The notes below the pieces were generated by a model. The model was not told the origin of the DNA. It worked only from the letters and a program-made list of their open reading frames with translations, and made no database searches. Positions 26,043 through 37,165 of a stretch of 64,000 bases of DNA are shown here, piece after piece (positions within the stretch are counted from its first letter, which is position 1; each line of letters opens with the position of its first letter). This DNA is from Aquilaria yunnanensis (lineage: Eukaryota > Streptophyta > Magnoliopsida > Malvales > Thymelaeaceae). A program made the translations under genes and the position numbers. The DNA lies in the NCBI GenBank assembly GCA_039654915.1, contig CM077594.1:96176893-96240892 (forward strand), in the 5' to 3' direction.

Positions 26043-28146
26043 TAGAGATATCAATAGGTTGGATTTGGGTAGGATGAGAGTATTCTCTCATCCTATCCGC
26101 TACCTTGAACACTCTACCTGTATCCAACCCATCACCCCTTAGGTAAATAATTTTTATATTCATATTCTACCCATTTTTAGGCGAGTTGGGTTGGGTAAAA
26201 CCTATCTACCAACCATATTTTCACAGCCACAAATTTATTAAATCATCTCATGCCAAATCATACATTTGTTATTATTAAAAACATCCATTATATCTTATCT
26301 ATTAAAGCAACTGTCACTTATTTTTAATTTCATATAACTTATCCATTATATTTTTATTTTCATCACATAACTAATATTATTATGCTATATACACACATAT
26401 CGATTAGATGTGAAGCAAATGAACCCCAAACCTGCTGGTTGGTCGTCGAAACCGCAAAAAATAATTTTGGTATCACTAACAACTTAAAATAAATAAATTT
26501 GAAGTTTAGCAGTGAAAACTAGGTCGAATCCCAAGAAAAAATTTTTAACCGAAAGCTTTCTGTCAGAAAACTAAAATAAAAGATTAGGGGGTTTCTTGAT
26601 TTAAAGGTTAAAATAAATTGACTGTAGAATTAAAATGAAATTAACCAATACTAAAAACGCTCAATTCAAGGTTGATTATCAATTCCAATCACGCAGTTTA
26701 TCATCGAAAAAATTTACTTCTTCAATCCAAGCAAATAAACATGACTCTTTTTAAAGCTAAAAAGAATACAGGGAATTCAGTAGTAAAATTAACCAGAAAA
26801 AGTTTTAGATTAATTTCTTAATTTTGAGTAACCAAATATTGAAATGTAATTTTTAATTATCTTAAAATCAGCATTAAAAACAATGAACCAAAAAAGTTTA
26901 TTCCAGGCAATAATCCAAAAGCTTGAACAATTTAACATGTCTTACTTTTTCGTATGAACTAACCAGAAATAAAAAAAATCTCCAATTAATTCACTTGCTT
27001 CTAATTGAATTCTTCACCTAAGTGGTTGAAAGAAAATCAAGAAAATTTGTAATCGCATAACCAATTCAATAAGCGAAAATAGAAAAATTAATTGTAATAA
27101 ATATTAACAACAAAAAAATAAATATTTGAATTTAAAAAAAGTTTAAGCATGTAAAATCAATCCTTACAACCAGTATTAGCGATGGAAATCATCCTTAGAA
27201 CTGAATCAGAAAAATTACTCACTCATGTTTTGAAGAAAATAAAAAATAAAAAATAAAAAAAACCTAAGACTGTCTAAAAAAACAAAAAGCCTGATAGGGG
27301 TGCATCCCCTGCCTTTAAAACCAAAAAAAATGTAACCTAGTGTGATAAATTCATAAAATCTCTCTAAACTTTCTATATTATTACAAAATTACCCCAAATA
27401 AATAAAAAGATTCAAAATAATTAGAAGCTTTTAAAGTTGTCAGTCAAACAATGCTCTAGAACAGCAATAGCAACTTTAAGCAGAGATTCGACCTTGATTC
27501 AGTCACTATTTCTCAAAACTCAAAGCATGAAAGTTGTAGAACTTTTTCTTAGCTTCAATACAACACCTGAATCATATAAAATGGACATCTACAGCCAAAG
27601 ATATGCCTAAAATACCGCAACTACTTCCGAACCAGTGATGACTTGCAAATAGTGACTTTGAAGCTAAATTGACCCTCTTAACGTGGAAACTAGGTTTCAT
27701 AGTCTAAATGTGAATTGTAGTTCCAGATGTCAGCTTTCCAATGAATCAAGAATCACTTGATTCCAATCTCTGTAGCTGAAGATATGACTTTTCTACCGAA
27801 ACATCGCCAATATGTCAAAATCCTGAAAGAACACAACCAAATTAAAATTTGTAAAATTACAAATCCACTTTCAATTAATTGGGTCCAAATTTTGCTCTAA
27901 GCTACAAAAAATACTCAAAATATATGTTTAAGGTTCAAAACATATTAAAATATACTAAATATGAGAGAAATAAATATAATAAATATAAGCTTATCACCTA
28001 CATCTTACCCATACCTGCTGGCTAATGAAAAAAGAAATATCACATCTAACCTGAACCCTGATTAATTGTAAAAAAAAAAAAAAACTAACCCATCATATCA
28101 GATGCAACCGAATGCCCACCGAATCAAACATCTATTGACATTCCTA
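26043..28146. mobile_element. hAT-like element interrupted by a second insertion
   Basis: The left end TAGAGATATCAATAG (26043) and the inverted right end CTATTGACATTCCTA (28132-28146) match at 12 of 15 positions. The 8-bp flanks atttgagt and gttttagt agree at 6 of 8. Subterminal ggttgggtaggat-type words (26055-26110 and 26180-26215) fit plant hAT MITEs. From about 26410 to 27991 the sequence changes character, to low-GC sequence without those words. That inner piece may be a solo LTR on the minus strand (starting tgataagcttatattt), but I could not define its duplication. Confidence 0.5.
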
Positions 28147-28149
28147 GTT

Positions 28150-30640
28150 TTAGTGGGTTTGAACAAAACCCAAACAAAGAGATTAGGATCTGAGAATTCA
28201 TTTTGAGTTTGAATTCTTTTTAGGCCCTTTTTGTTTCTCTGTTTAAATTTTATTTTCTGGAGCTAAGGTTCCTAATTTTAATCTAGTAGAGTTTGATTGA
28301 ATTTAAGGTTTTTCAATGGCAAATTCAATGGATGGGGAAGAAGATGAGCTTAGGTGGATGATGAAAGAGAGAGATGTGAGAAAAGTTAGGAATACAATTT
28401 GGCATAACCCAAACCTGGTTGCAAAACCCAAATTCTTTAGAATTAATTATTTTGTAATTTGGGTTGGTTGTGGATGTTTTTTGTGGTTGGAAAGAGAGAT
28501 TAGAAAAGTTGGGTTTGTTATTAATGTTCATATTTAAAGGTTTAGAATTATTGATTAGAAAAGTTCGATAACTAAAATTGTCATTTTATATTTATTTAAA
28601 TTTTAATTAATGTCACGTCAGCAATTTTCATTCAATTTAATGTTAAAATTGACAGAAATGACTCAATTGCGATAAGATAATGAGGTATGGTGCTTCGATA
28701 TACTTCTTCCATTTTGCATTAATTGACTATTTTACCTCTTTTGATTGAAGTTTGACTTTAACATATTCATATTAATATGTATTGAAATTTTTAAAAAAAA
28801 TGATATTTAGAAACTATAATATTTAAATTTTCATTTTCATATAAAATATTTATATTTTTATAATAAATTTTGAAAGAAATAAATCTTAAATTAATTACTG
28901 TGAATGGTCAAATGGTCAATTTTTATAAAACAGATAAAATAATTAATTTAAGGTACAGTACCATTTTAAAATACGAAAATGAGTTAAAGGTCACCTGAAG
29001 AAATTTATCCATTAAAGAAAATATACTAATCTCATGCGTTGCATGAACATGTGTACCTTGTTTTACCAAACCTTCGGAGTTGTAATTTGTCTCTGATTTA
29101 ATATTCATTAACTATAACCCCGGAACTAAGTAGAGACAAATATAATTAATGAACATTACGGTAAAATTTTCATGAGCTTTTCCTAATAGTATGGGAAAAA
29201 TTTTGTGGAAATAATGCCTCCTTAGAAAAGTTTTGTCAAAGTACATTTTGTTTTGTTTTATTTTTATTCAAAATCAGTATTACAATATATAGAATTTTAA
29301 GGGATACAATCATAATAGGGAAATGTGAATTAGCTTGGGACCATAAGACCACGTAACCTAGTACCAAAACATTGTGGGAATTTAGGGAGGGAATGAGGGA
29401 AGTGGCGATTTGATCTTCTACTGTGGTAAGAGATCAGTGTTTCGTTTCCCAATCGGATAAGGCTGGCGGGTTCATGTCATCTTTCAAATGGTATAGAACA
29501 TGCTTAAGTCGAATCAAATATAGATCCCCATCTAGAAACAATTTTTATTATTAATGTTAGAGTTTTTGATAATTTAGGTTTCATTTGAGAATAATATTTA
29601 AAATTAGTGTAAGAGGTTAGAATAAATTATCAATATTTGTGATAGTTTTTCCATAACTCTAATGCTAAAAGTTACCATAGTTTTTTCATCACTCTAATGC
29701 TAAAAGTTACCATTGAATAGTTTTTTCAATCTCGAATACTAAACGCCGATGTTGTTCCTAAATGAAATCTTATTAACGATAAAAATGAAACTACTAAAAC
29801 TAAAAACTACCTTTTTAGATAGTTTTTTTTTTTTTAAACTCTAAAGTTGATTGCTGACATTAATATTAAATGAGGCCATATAGATTTTTATTTTCTTACA
29901 AAAATACCTCGATATAAGAAAAATCTATAAACTTAAACCAACGGCGATTTGATAAGTGGCACAGAACAACCAAAAAAACTTTCATCTTAAACCGGTAGAA
30001 GAACTGTAAAGAGGGGCAATAAATCAAATTAAAGTACAAAAATAAATATTAAAAGAAAGGAAGCCAAATACAAATAAAACACACAACTAAGCGAGCACTA
30101 TACGTATCCATATATCGTCAGTAATCCGATATTCAAATAACCTCTAAACCAAAGCATACATAATCTGTTCCCACCATATTAATATAGCCTGGATGTGTCT
30201 ATGTGTTCTCTCTTCTTTTCATGCATGTAGCTAGACTTTGGTATGACTGGGCGTGAGGAATGGAGTAACAACTTGAGCTTAACACGTTTAATTTCGTTAA
30301 ATTGTTATCAATTCAAGCCCAAACAAAAATTTCAAACGCAATGCATAATTTAAACAGAACTCAATTCATCAATTTCCCAGTTTAACTTAGGTTGGTTTCA
30401 ATTTATTCCCTTGATTTAAACAAATAACTCAAGCTTAACTTGAGCTCTCAAGCGATATAGATTTAAAACTCATTTATGGTTTATCCATATATATTTTAAT
30501 CCAAATATAAATAAAATATTAAGCTCAACTTAATACATATATATTTCAAGCTGAACATGATCAGGCTATTACATGATACAGCTTAGCTCGTTTTTACCTT
30601 TATGTGTCACCAAGATTGCACAAAATTTGATTAAATTTAA
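28150..30640. other. No gene recognised
   Basis: AT-rich sequence with short unrelated frames. The 73-codon frame at 28316-28537 begins MANSMDGEEDELRWMMKERD and has no domain I know. A small direct duplication (ccataactctaatgctaaaa / atcactctaatgctaaaagt) lies at 29650-29710. Confidence 0.3.
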
Positions 30641-30829
30641 TGCATTATTATGTATTGTTGAATAAATTCTATCCATGACCCATAATCTTTTATAATTGTA
30701 CTATTTTAGACTCTAACATCGATTTCTTGCATAAAAAGTCCCTAACTTTGTTAAGTATTATGTTTTGGACCTTCCATTAACTTGATGGGTTAAGTTGGAC
30801 AGAAAAAATAAAGTGAACAACTTGTTTTA

Positions 30830-30834
30830 ACCTC
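30830..30834. other. Target site duplication, left copy
   Basis: ACCTC immediately precedes the TG of the 5' LTR and matches 56383-56387 exactly. Five bases is the usual length for Ty3/gypsy integrases. Confidence 0.9.
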
Positions 30835-31360
30835 TGTTGACACCCAATTTCGTCCGGCTTTTTTTAAAAAAAAAAAAAAATTTTAAAAAAAAAAAAAAAA
30901 ACTAATTAAAAAAATTATTATTATTATTATTATTATTATTGCTAAAAAATTTTAATTATGTTAATTAGTTTAAAATATATTTTTATTTTGAGAAGATTTG
31001 ATTTAAAATAATATATGTGTGAATATGTATGTGTTTGGAATAAAAATAAAATTTCAGAAAAAAATGACAAAAAAATTAAAAGTTTGAGGTAAAAATGACA
31101 AAATTGAGAAGTTTCGGATAAAATTGACAAATTCTGAAAGTTTCAGGAGCTTTGGGTAATTTTTCGCGTCAATTTTGGGCCTAAACGGACGTTTCTAGCC
31201 CAAATTGACAGAAAACGTTAAAATTGTCAAAATCAGAAGCTTCTGAGCTTATCCAGAGCTGGAGTAACGTAAAGGACTGAAACTGTCATTTTACCAATTT
31301 AAAAGATAAGTTTGATATTTTTTATTAATTTATCCGTCCACAGTTCAGCTAAGCTCCTTC

Positions 31361-31368
31361 TATAAATA
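31361..31368 (+). promoter_or_regulatory. TATA box of the 5' LTR
   Basis: TATAAATA sits between ctccttc and a C-run, followed about 25-30 bases later by a likely transcription start near 31390. This gives U3 of about 550 bp and an R-U5 of about 3.3 kb, an exceptionally long leader. The 3' LTR copy is at 53128-53135. Confidence 0.75.
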
Positions 31369-32714
31369 CCCCCCCAAATTCAGTGCTGAACACAAAAAAT
31401 CAGAGAAAAAAGTTCAGAGCTCCGTTTTAAAAATAGAGAAAATTACAGCCTTATTCCCTGGCCTCTCCTCCTTCTGCCAGAAAGTCTCAAAATTTTATTT
31501 TTCTACGATTTGACCATCTCTTTCGTTTGATCTCCTTCGTTGTTCTCTCTCTCTCTCCTCTCGTTTTCTCTCTCTTTCTCCTCCTGCCGTCACGCTGTCC
31601 CGCTGCCGACGCCGTCGCCGGTCGCCGTTTGCTCCCACGCCGTCCCGCCGCCGTCTTTTTCTCCTTTCCGTTTTTCCTTCCGCCGCGTTTCTTCTCTCCC
31701 TCCGCCGGCTGCTGCCTGCGGCTCCTCCGCCGCCCTCCGCCCACGCCGCCGTCGCCCCTCCGCCCACGCCGCCGTCGCCCCTCCGCCCACGCCGCCGTCG
31801 CCCCTCCGCCCACGCCTCGCCGCCCCACGCCCGTGCTCGCCTCCCTGCCGTGCCAGCTGCGCTTCGTCGCGTTTTCTGTTTTCCCAGCAAAACAGAATTT
31901 CAAATTCATTTCCCAAGGGTAAAACCTCCTTTCAGTCCTTCATCTTTTCAATTCTTTTCATTTTGGTCACTAATCTTTTTATTTTGTTTTTTTTTCAGAA
32001 TTAATTACTAACTTTATTTTTTTTACTTGTGTATTTATTTGTTTATTATTGTTATTGTTACTAACCTTTTTTTTTTTTTTGTTATTATTAACTTGTTAAC
32101 TAACTTACTAACAACTAACTTTTAACATTATTATTGTTACTAACCTTTTAATTTTTGCATTATTACTAACTTTTATTACTGTTAATTAATTTAATCAACT
32201 TGGTTAATTAACAATTAATTAATTTGGCTAAATTTTATTATTGTTGTTAATTAATTAATTTAATTAACTTGACTAACTTTTTATTATTGTTGTTAACAAT
32301 TAATTTAATTAAACTTGGCTAATTTTTATTATTGTTGTTAATTAATTTAATCTAACTTTTTACTAACCTTTTTTATTTTTATTAACTAACTAATCCAACT
32401 AATCTAACTATATTAATTGTGCTAACTTTTATTATTATTGTGTTATTAAAGTGGATGGCCAAAAAGCCCCACTTTATTAATTGAATTTTTTTTATGATTA
32501 AAAGATAAAAAAAGGAATTTTATGTGAATAATTTTCTAAAGGCTAATAAAAATTACTTTTTTTAATTTTGAAACAAAGTTTTTATTCCTTTTAATAAACA
32601 AACATAATGAAATAATTCAAAAACTAAAATAAATAAATAAATAAACATAAAATCATTCTTTTAATACATCTTTAAAATTAATAATTAATGAAATATAAAA
32701 AAAAATTTAAAACT

Positions 32715-32750
32715 CCATGACCAAATGATCCGCCAGGATCCATGGCTCGG
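32715..32750 (+). promoter_or_regulatory. Leader hairpin motif, copy 1
   Basis: GATCC-GCCA-GGATC (32727-32740) is an inverted repeat, enclosed by a second pairing, CCATG (32715-32719) with CATGG (32741-32745). It is the first of four related motifs in the LTR, in transcribed leader RNA. Confidence 0.55.
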
Positions 32751-32851
32751 AAATATTTTTAAATAAAATATATAAATAAATTTTTTCTTTATAAAAAAAT
32801 AAAAAAAAACTTTAGACTAATATATTAATTATCTATTAATATATAATTTTT

Positions 32852-33345
32852 TTTTAGTTTTCTTTATTAATAAAAAGAATAAAAAGCGTAAAATTTTTGG
32901 GTTAATATTTTTCAGTAATATTTTATTTATTTCTTTTAAAATAATAAAATATAAATTTTTTTAGTAAAAAGAATAAAAAAAAGTAATTTTTTTTGGGTTA
33001 ATATTTTTCAGTAAAATTTATTTCTTTTAAAATAATAAAATATAACTTTTTAATTTTCTCTTTTAATAAAAAGAATAAAAAGAGTAAAATTTTTGGGTTA
33101 ATATTTTATTCAGTAATATTTTACTTATTTCTTTTAAAATATAACTTTTTTTTAGTTTTCTTTATTAATAAAAAGAATAAAAAGAGTAAATTTTGAGTTA
33201 ATATTTTTCAATAATATTTTATTTATTTCTTTTAAAATATAATTTTTTTTAGTTTTCTTTATTAATAAAAAGAATGAAAAGAATAAAAATTTTGGGTTAA
33301 TATTTTATTCAGTAATATTTTACTTATTAAAAGATATAACTTTTT
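32852..33345 (+). repeat. Five tandem copies of a ~100-bp AT-rich unit in the LTR
   Basis: Each unit contains ttaataaaaagaataaaaag, then gggttaatattt, then cagtaatatttta followed by ttcttttaaaata. Units vary from about 90 to 110 bases. The same array is present in the 3' LTR at about 54579-55068. Confidence 0.7.
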
Positions 33346-33746
33346 GTTTCCTTTATAAAAATCTTAATCAAATAATTTCAAAATAATACAAAATAAAACA
33401 AAAATAATTAAATTTTCTCTTAAATATTTTTGACTTATTGATTAGATATATTTTCAGAAATATAAATTAAAATTAAAAAAAAAATCTTTCATCAAACAAA
33501 GAAGAATATAAAAAATAAAAATATCAAGACTTTTGTTTTAAAATACATATAAGTTTTCAGTTAAATAATCTTTTATTCCAAAATAAATTAAATAAATATC
33601 AAAACTTTTCTTCTTTTGTTTAAAATATACATATAAATTTTTGATTCTCTTAATAAAACAATTACTTTTGGTTAATCTTTTATAAAAAAAATAATAATAA
33701 TAATAATAAATAAAAAAATAATAAATAAAAAATAAAAAATTTTAGT

Positions 33747-33842
33747 TCATGGTATATTGGCTGGAAACTGTCTCGTGCCCGCTTTTGAGCTGCTTCACCT
33801 GGTGAAGAGGGTCTGGCTGAGTAACAACGCCCCGTACCATGA
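33747..33842 (+). promoter_or_regulatory. Structured GC island in LTR leader
   Basis: A 96-base island of normal GC stands in very AT-rich sequence. Its ends pair exactly (TCATGGTA with TACCATGA), and inside lies CTTCACCTGGTGAAG (33793-33807), a near-perfect palindrome. The two LTR copies differ at only one base inside (G/T at about 33810). It behaves like a closed RNA domain, perhaps for packaging, dimerisation or translation. No known RNA family is recognised. Confidence 0.5.
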
Positions 33843-34187
33843 TCAAAATTTTTATTTTTAAATTCTTTGATTCCTTTAAATTAACTTCTTATTAAATAAA
33901 AAAATTAATTTTTTTTAATTCTTTTATAAATTGAGTAATTCTTTAAATAATAAATATCCTTCATTAAACAAGAAAAAAATCAAAAAAAGAAAAGATAAGA
34001 AAAAGAAAAGAAAGATAAGAAAAAGAAAACAAAAGAAAGAAAAGAAAAGAAAATTAAAAAGTAAAAATAAGAAGAAAAAGAAAGAAAGAAAAAGTAAAAA
34101 TATAAAGATAAATTTAGTAATTAAACTAAAAATTAATAATAAGAATTAAATAATTACGATAAATTAAATCAATTTCCATATCCGGAT

Positions 34188-34201
34188 GATCCGGCAGGAT
34201 C
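34188..34201 (+). promoter_or_regulatory. Leader hairpin motif, copy 2
   Basis: GATCC-GGCA-GGATC, the same stem as copy 1 with one loop change. Confidence 0.5.
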
Positions 34202-34303
34202 TACGGTTTGGAAAATATCAAACTTTTAAAATAAATAAATTAAATAAAAAGATAAAAATCCATATTTTTACGATATGGATTGATTGTTTAAAATTTCACC
34301 AAA

Positions 34304-34390
34304 TTCCGTGTCCAAATGACTCGGCAGAGTCCATGGTTCGGAATCAAAATCTTCCGTGTCCAAATGACTCGGCAGAGTCCATGGTTCGGA
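34304..34390 (+). promoter_or_regulatory. Leader hairpin motif, copies 3 and 4
   Basis: Two nearly identical tandem copies, each GACTC-GGCA-GAGTC (34318-34331 and 34366-34379). CCGTG and CATGG outside extend the pairing with one G-U. Relative to copies 1 and 2, two base pairs of the stem are exchanged on both sides, so pairing is kept while sequence changes. Confidence 0.6.
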
Positions 34391-34653
34391 AGTATAAAAT
34401 TTTATCCGAATTAATTACCAAAATCCACATTTTCGACTAATTCAGGTAAAATATCTAAATTAACTGAAAAGTTTTAAAAGCAAAGTAAAACAAAATTAAA
34501 ATCAACTAAGGTGCCAATTTTGGACGCTATAACAAAGTTGTTTTAGCGTAACCGTACTCCCGATCCCTGAACTCTCGCAGACCAATTTTAAGGTGACCAA
34601 TCGACCTAAGAAAACTGATTGGTGGTGACTCCAGAAAACCCGACGTTGCCACA

Positions 34654-35277
34654 GCTTGGCGACTCCACTGGGGAGTCAATATTAGTGAGTCGAGCTTAAA
34701 GTTGATTTGTTTTGATTTACTTTGCTTTACTATTATGTGGATTTATATATTATATTTACTTAAGTAAACATGCATAATGCATTCACAAAATGAAGCTCTA
34801 TACCCGAGCTTCCTTAAATCAAACACGATTCTTTCTAAGCGGAATTGGTGTTGCTGTCCTTGTGAGGCCACGGTCTCCAAGCCTTCACCGGTTTCAAAGT
34901 AGCAAAGTAGTGTATTGCCTTCTGAGACGGTTAGTCTCTGCATGGGCCCACGAAAAGCTACGACTCGAATTAATCCATTCCTTACATAAACCCTAGAGGG
35001 TAAGGAATCGGGCCGTCACTATGATTTAGTGACGGGATTCGGGAACTATCCCTTGCCTTTTTGATAAACCACCTTCTGCATATAGAATTCCTTACTTTAC
35101 CTTAGAACCAGCCATTAAGAATTTTCTATACCTCGGTTCCCATTTCCATAGGTTTTGTTTTATCTATATGTTTGTATGATCTTATGTGTTACCTTTTTAC
35201 TAACTCTGTTTTTCCTTATTTTTCCGGCATACACATTTCATCATTAAAGATAAATATTTGGTGAAAGAACCATTATC
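34654..35277 (+). other. Untranslated leader between 5' LTR and ORF1
   Basis: It contains the primer-binding site at its left edge. The rest is non-coding by my reading; short frames at 34743-34996 on both strands are not recognisable. Confidence 0.6.
34657..34674 (+). other. Primer-binding site
   Basis: TGGCGACTCCACTGGGGA begins three bases after the LTR. Its complement ends in CCA, as a tRNA 3' end must. The choice of an arginine tRNA is from memory of Ogre elements. GACTCC and GGAGTC (34661-34677) could form a small hairpin over the site. Confidence 0.75.
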
Positions 35278-36972
35278 ATGGATATTCTCGATTATCTTCC
35301 CACGGCTGTTACTGCATCATGGAATGACACTGTAATCGAAACTCAGCCTGAAGCTATGGAATATTCCGAAACAGCTCAAAAGCTTCACGGAGATGCTCTG
35401 ACATCCCACTCTCACATACAGCTTAAGGACCAGGTATCGGTTCGGATAAACCATAATGACACTATGGAATTATTACAAGTCTGGAATAGTTGGAACTCTG
35501 CTGATCGGGAAGCTTTTACGGCAAAATATGGTCACATCGCTTGCCTACTAAAGGTTACCGTTGATGCATCACTTGTCCGGGCTCTAACACAATTTTGGGA
35601 TCCATTTTATCGATGCTTTTCTTTCGATAAGATGGATCTGGTTCCAACCATTGAAGAATACAATAACCTCTTGGGTTGGTCCTCCAACTATCCAATTGAG
35701 ACGTATCAATATGATAGAAGAACGGAGCCTCATCGAGCCCTAGCAAAATTATTGGACATGCCAGCTTCCAGTCTTCAACCCAAATTTGCAACAAAAGGGT
35801 GTCGGAAATTTATCAGCTGGACCGATCTAAAACAACTAAGTCACACCCTCCCTCAGAAGAATCAACGACGCAAGTTGTTCGCCTTGGCAATATATGGCCT
35901 GGTAGTCTTCCCAAGAATTGTCGGATTTATTGAAGGAGACGTCATCACATTATTTGAGCAAGTCTGCAATGCCCAAGTAAATCCGACCTCAGTGATATTA
36001 TGTGAAACTATCAGGGCATTAAACTTTTGTCGCCAAAGAGGAGGCAAATTCATAGGATGTTCACATCTCCTCAACGTTTGGATCAAAAGCCACCTTCCTT
36101 GTGAGAAGCAACATTTTGGAAATCGCTTTTCAAAGGACTTCATCCCAATTGAAGCCTTTTTGAAAAGTGAAACCACTAATCATGATAGCAAGGAAGCATG
36201 GGTTGACTACTTCAAGAACATCAGCGAATTCCAAATTGAATGGAGAGCACCCTGGTCCACCACCACCCGCATAGTTTACCGTTGCGGCAATTGCCCGTGG
36301 GTTCCTCTCTTAGGCATATGGGGAGGAACAAGCTATGCTCCAGCCCAAGTACGTAAACAATTTGGGTCCATGCAATTTATACCCATGACACATAACCTGA
36401 GCAAGTTGGAGTTTTCACATGAAGATCCAAATTCAAATAAGCTTGCAATGGGTATTTCAGTTGCATGGAAAAGACTTTTCATATTAAAGTCAGGCCCTAT
36501 TATTTCTCCTACTGCGTATTATGAATGGAGAAATAATCGGAAAGAAGGAATAGTTCTTCCCGAAGAGGTCATCAGAAAATTGGCAAAAAGAGAGTTGGAG
36601 AAAGAGCTAGAGGAAGAAAAGGAGAAGAACAAGAAGATGCTCTTCGACATACAACAGCTCAGTCACAAAACACAACTCCTCGAAGAAAAGATCGAAAGCC
36701 AAAAACAAGTCATCACCGAATTAGTTGATGAAACCGATCAAACAGAGATGAGAGCAAGATATTGGGAAGATCAATACAGATTTTCTCAAGAACAGCTTCA
36801 AATATTTTTGGCAGAAGTCAGAAAAGTGACTGAGCAAGCCCAACTAATGGGCGAAGAAGCCAAGGAGTTAGAAGAATTGAGCTGCCCTACTCCATCAGTG
36901 AATATTCAAAAAATGATGGAGTTTATTTCAAAGGCCAGAAAGCAATACTGTACTTTGGGCCGTTTCTTTTGA
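35278..36972 (+). CDS. Tat/Ogre ORF1 protein, DUF7745-like with C-terminal coiled coil
   Basis: An intact 564-codon frame upstream of gag. Residues about 60-400 match the plant transposon domain I know as DUF7745: LVRALTQFWDPFYRCFSFDKMDLVPTIEEY near residues 99-128, LAIYGLVVFPRIVGFIEGDV near 200-220, and WRAPWSTTTRIVYRCG...WVPLLGIWG near 320-350. It is distantly related to plant mobile domains. Residues about 430-540 are rich in E, K and Q with heptad spacing, a likely coiled coil for self-association. No enzymatic motif is visible. An extra ORF in this position is a hallmark of the Ogre lineage and its function is unknown. The start at 35278 follows a run without other ATGs in frame. It is in a different frame from gag, 193 bases upstream. 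Confidence 0.88.
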   Translation: MDILDYLPTAVTASWNDTVIETQPEAMEYSETAQKLHGDALTSHSHIQLKDQVSVRINHNDTMELLQVWNSWNSADREAFTAKYGHIACLLKVTVDASLVRALTQFWDPFYRCFSFDKMDLVPTIEEYNNLLGWSSNYPIETYQYDRRTEPHRALAKLLDMPASSLQPKFATKGCRKFISWTDLKQLSHTLPQKNQRRKLFALAIYGLVVFPRIVGFIEGDVITLFEQVCNAQVNPTSVILCETIRALNFCRQRGGKFIGCSHLLNVWIKSHLPCEKQHFGNRFSKDFIPIEAFLKSETTNHDSKEAWVDYFKNISEFQIEWRAPWSTTTRIVYRCGNCPWVPLLGIWGGTSYAPAQVRKQFGSMQFIPMTHNLSKLEFSHEDPNSNKLAMGISVAWKRLFILKSGPIISPTAYYEWRNNRKEGIVLPEEVIRKLAKRELEKELEEEKEKNKKMLFDIQQLSHKTQLLEEKIESQKQVITELVDETDQTEMRARYWEDQYRFSQEQLQIFLAEVRKVTEQAQLMGEEAKELEELSCPTPSVNIQKMMEFISKARKQYCTLGRFF

Positions 36973-37165
36973 AAATAATAAGCTTTTGGTGAATGTAATT
37001 GAGAAATTCCACTATAATTCTTCTTTCACCAAGTATTTACAATATTCATGCATGCATCCATCACATCAATCATACACACATAGAATCTAATAAAATAAAT
37101 ATTTCCTTTAAAAGGGTAAAATTGGACCTCAACACCGATATTCAACTCGACTCCAAACAAGATTA
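36973..37165 (+). other. ORF1-gag spacer
   Basis: A 193-base AT-rich spacer with no frame. Gag is either translated internally or from another transcript; no splice pair is clear here. Confidence 0.4.

Larger units (their letters stand above)
30835..34653 (+). repeat. 5' LTR (3819 bp)
   Basis: It begins TGTTGACACCCAATTTCG and ends GACGTTGCCACA. Promoter region U3 runs to the TATA box at 31361. After it comes a CT-rich then very GC-rich stretch (31540-31890) with three copies of a 24-bp unit (about 31742-31813), against two in the 3' LTR. A long AT-rich section follows, holding five copies of a ~100-bp repeat (about 32852-33345), a structured GC island (33747-33842) and four small hairpins (32715-34379). 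The open frames in the GC-rich and lysine-rich stretches are low-complexity and antisense to each other, so I do not call them genes. Confidence 0.95.

Noticed and set aside
31487..32004. Open frames of 108-154 codons in the LTR, on both strands
   Set aside because: They overlap in several frames, are Arg/Gly- or Pro/Ser-rich from GC-rich and CT-rich simple sequence, and change with a 24-bp repeat number. The same applies to the copies at 53254-53755.
33931..34149. Lys-rich 72-codon frame in the LTR
   Set aside because: A translation of an A-rich aagaaaaa run; no domain. The copy at 55660-55878 is the same.
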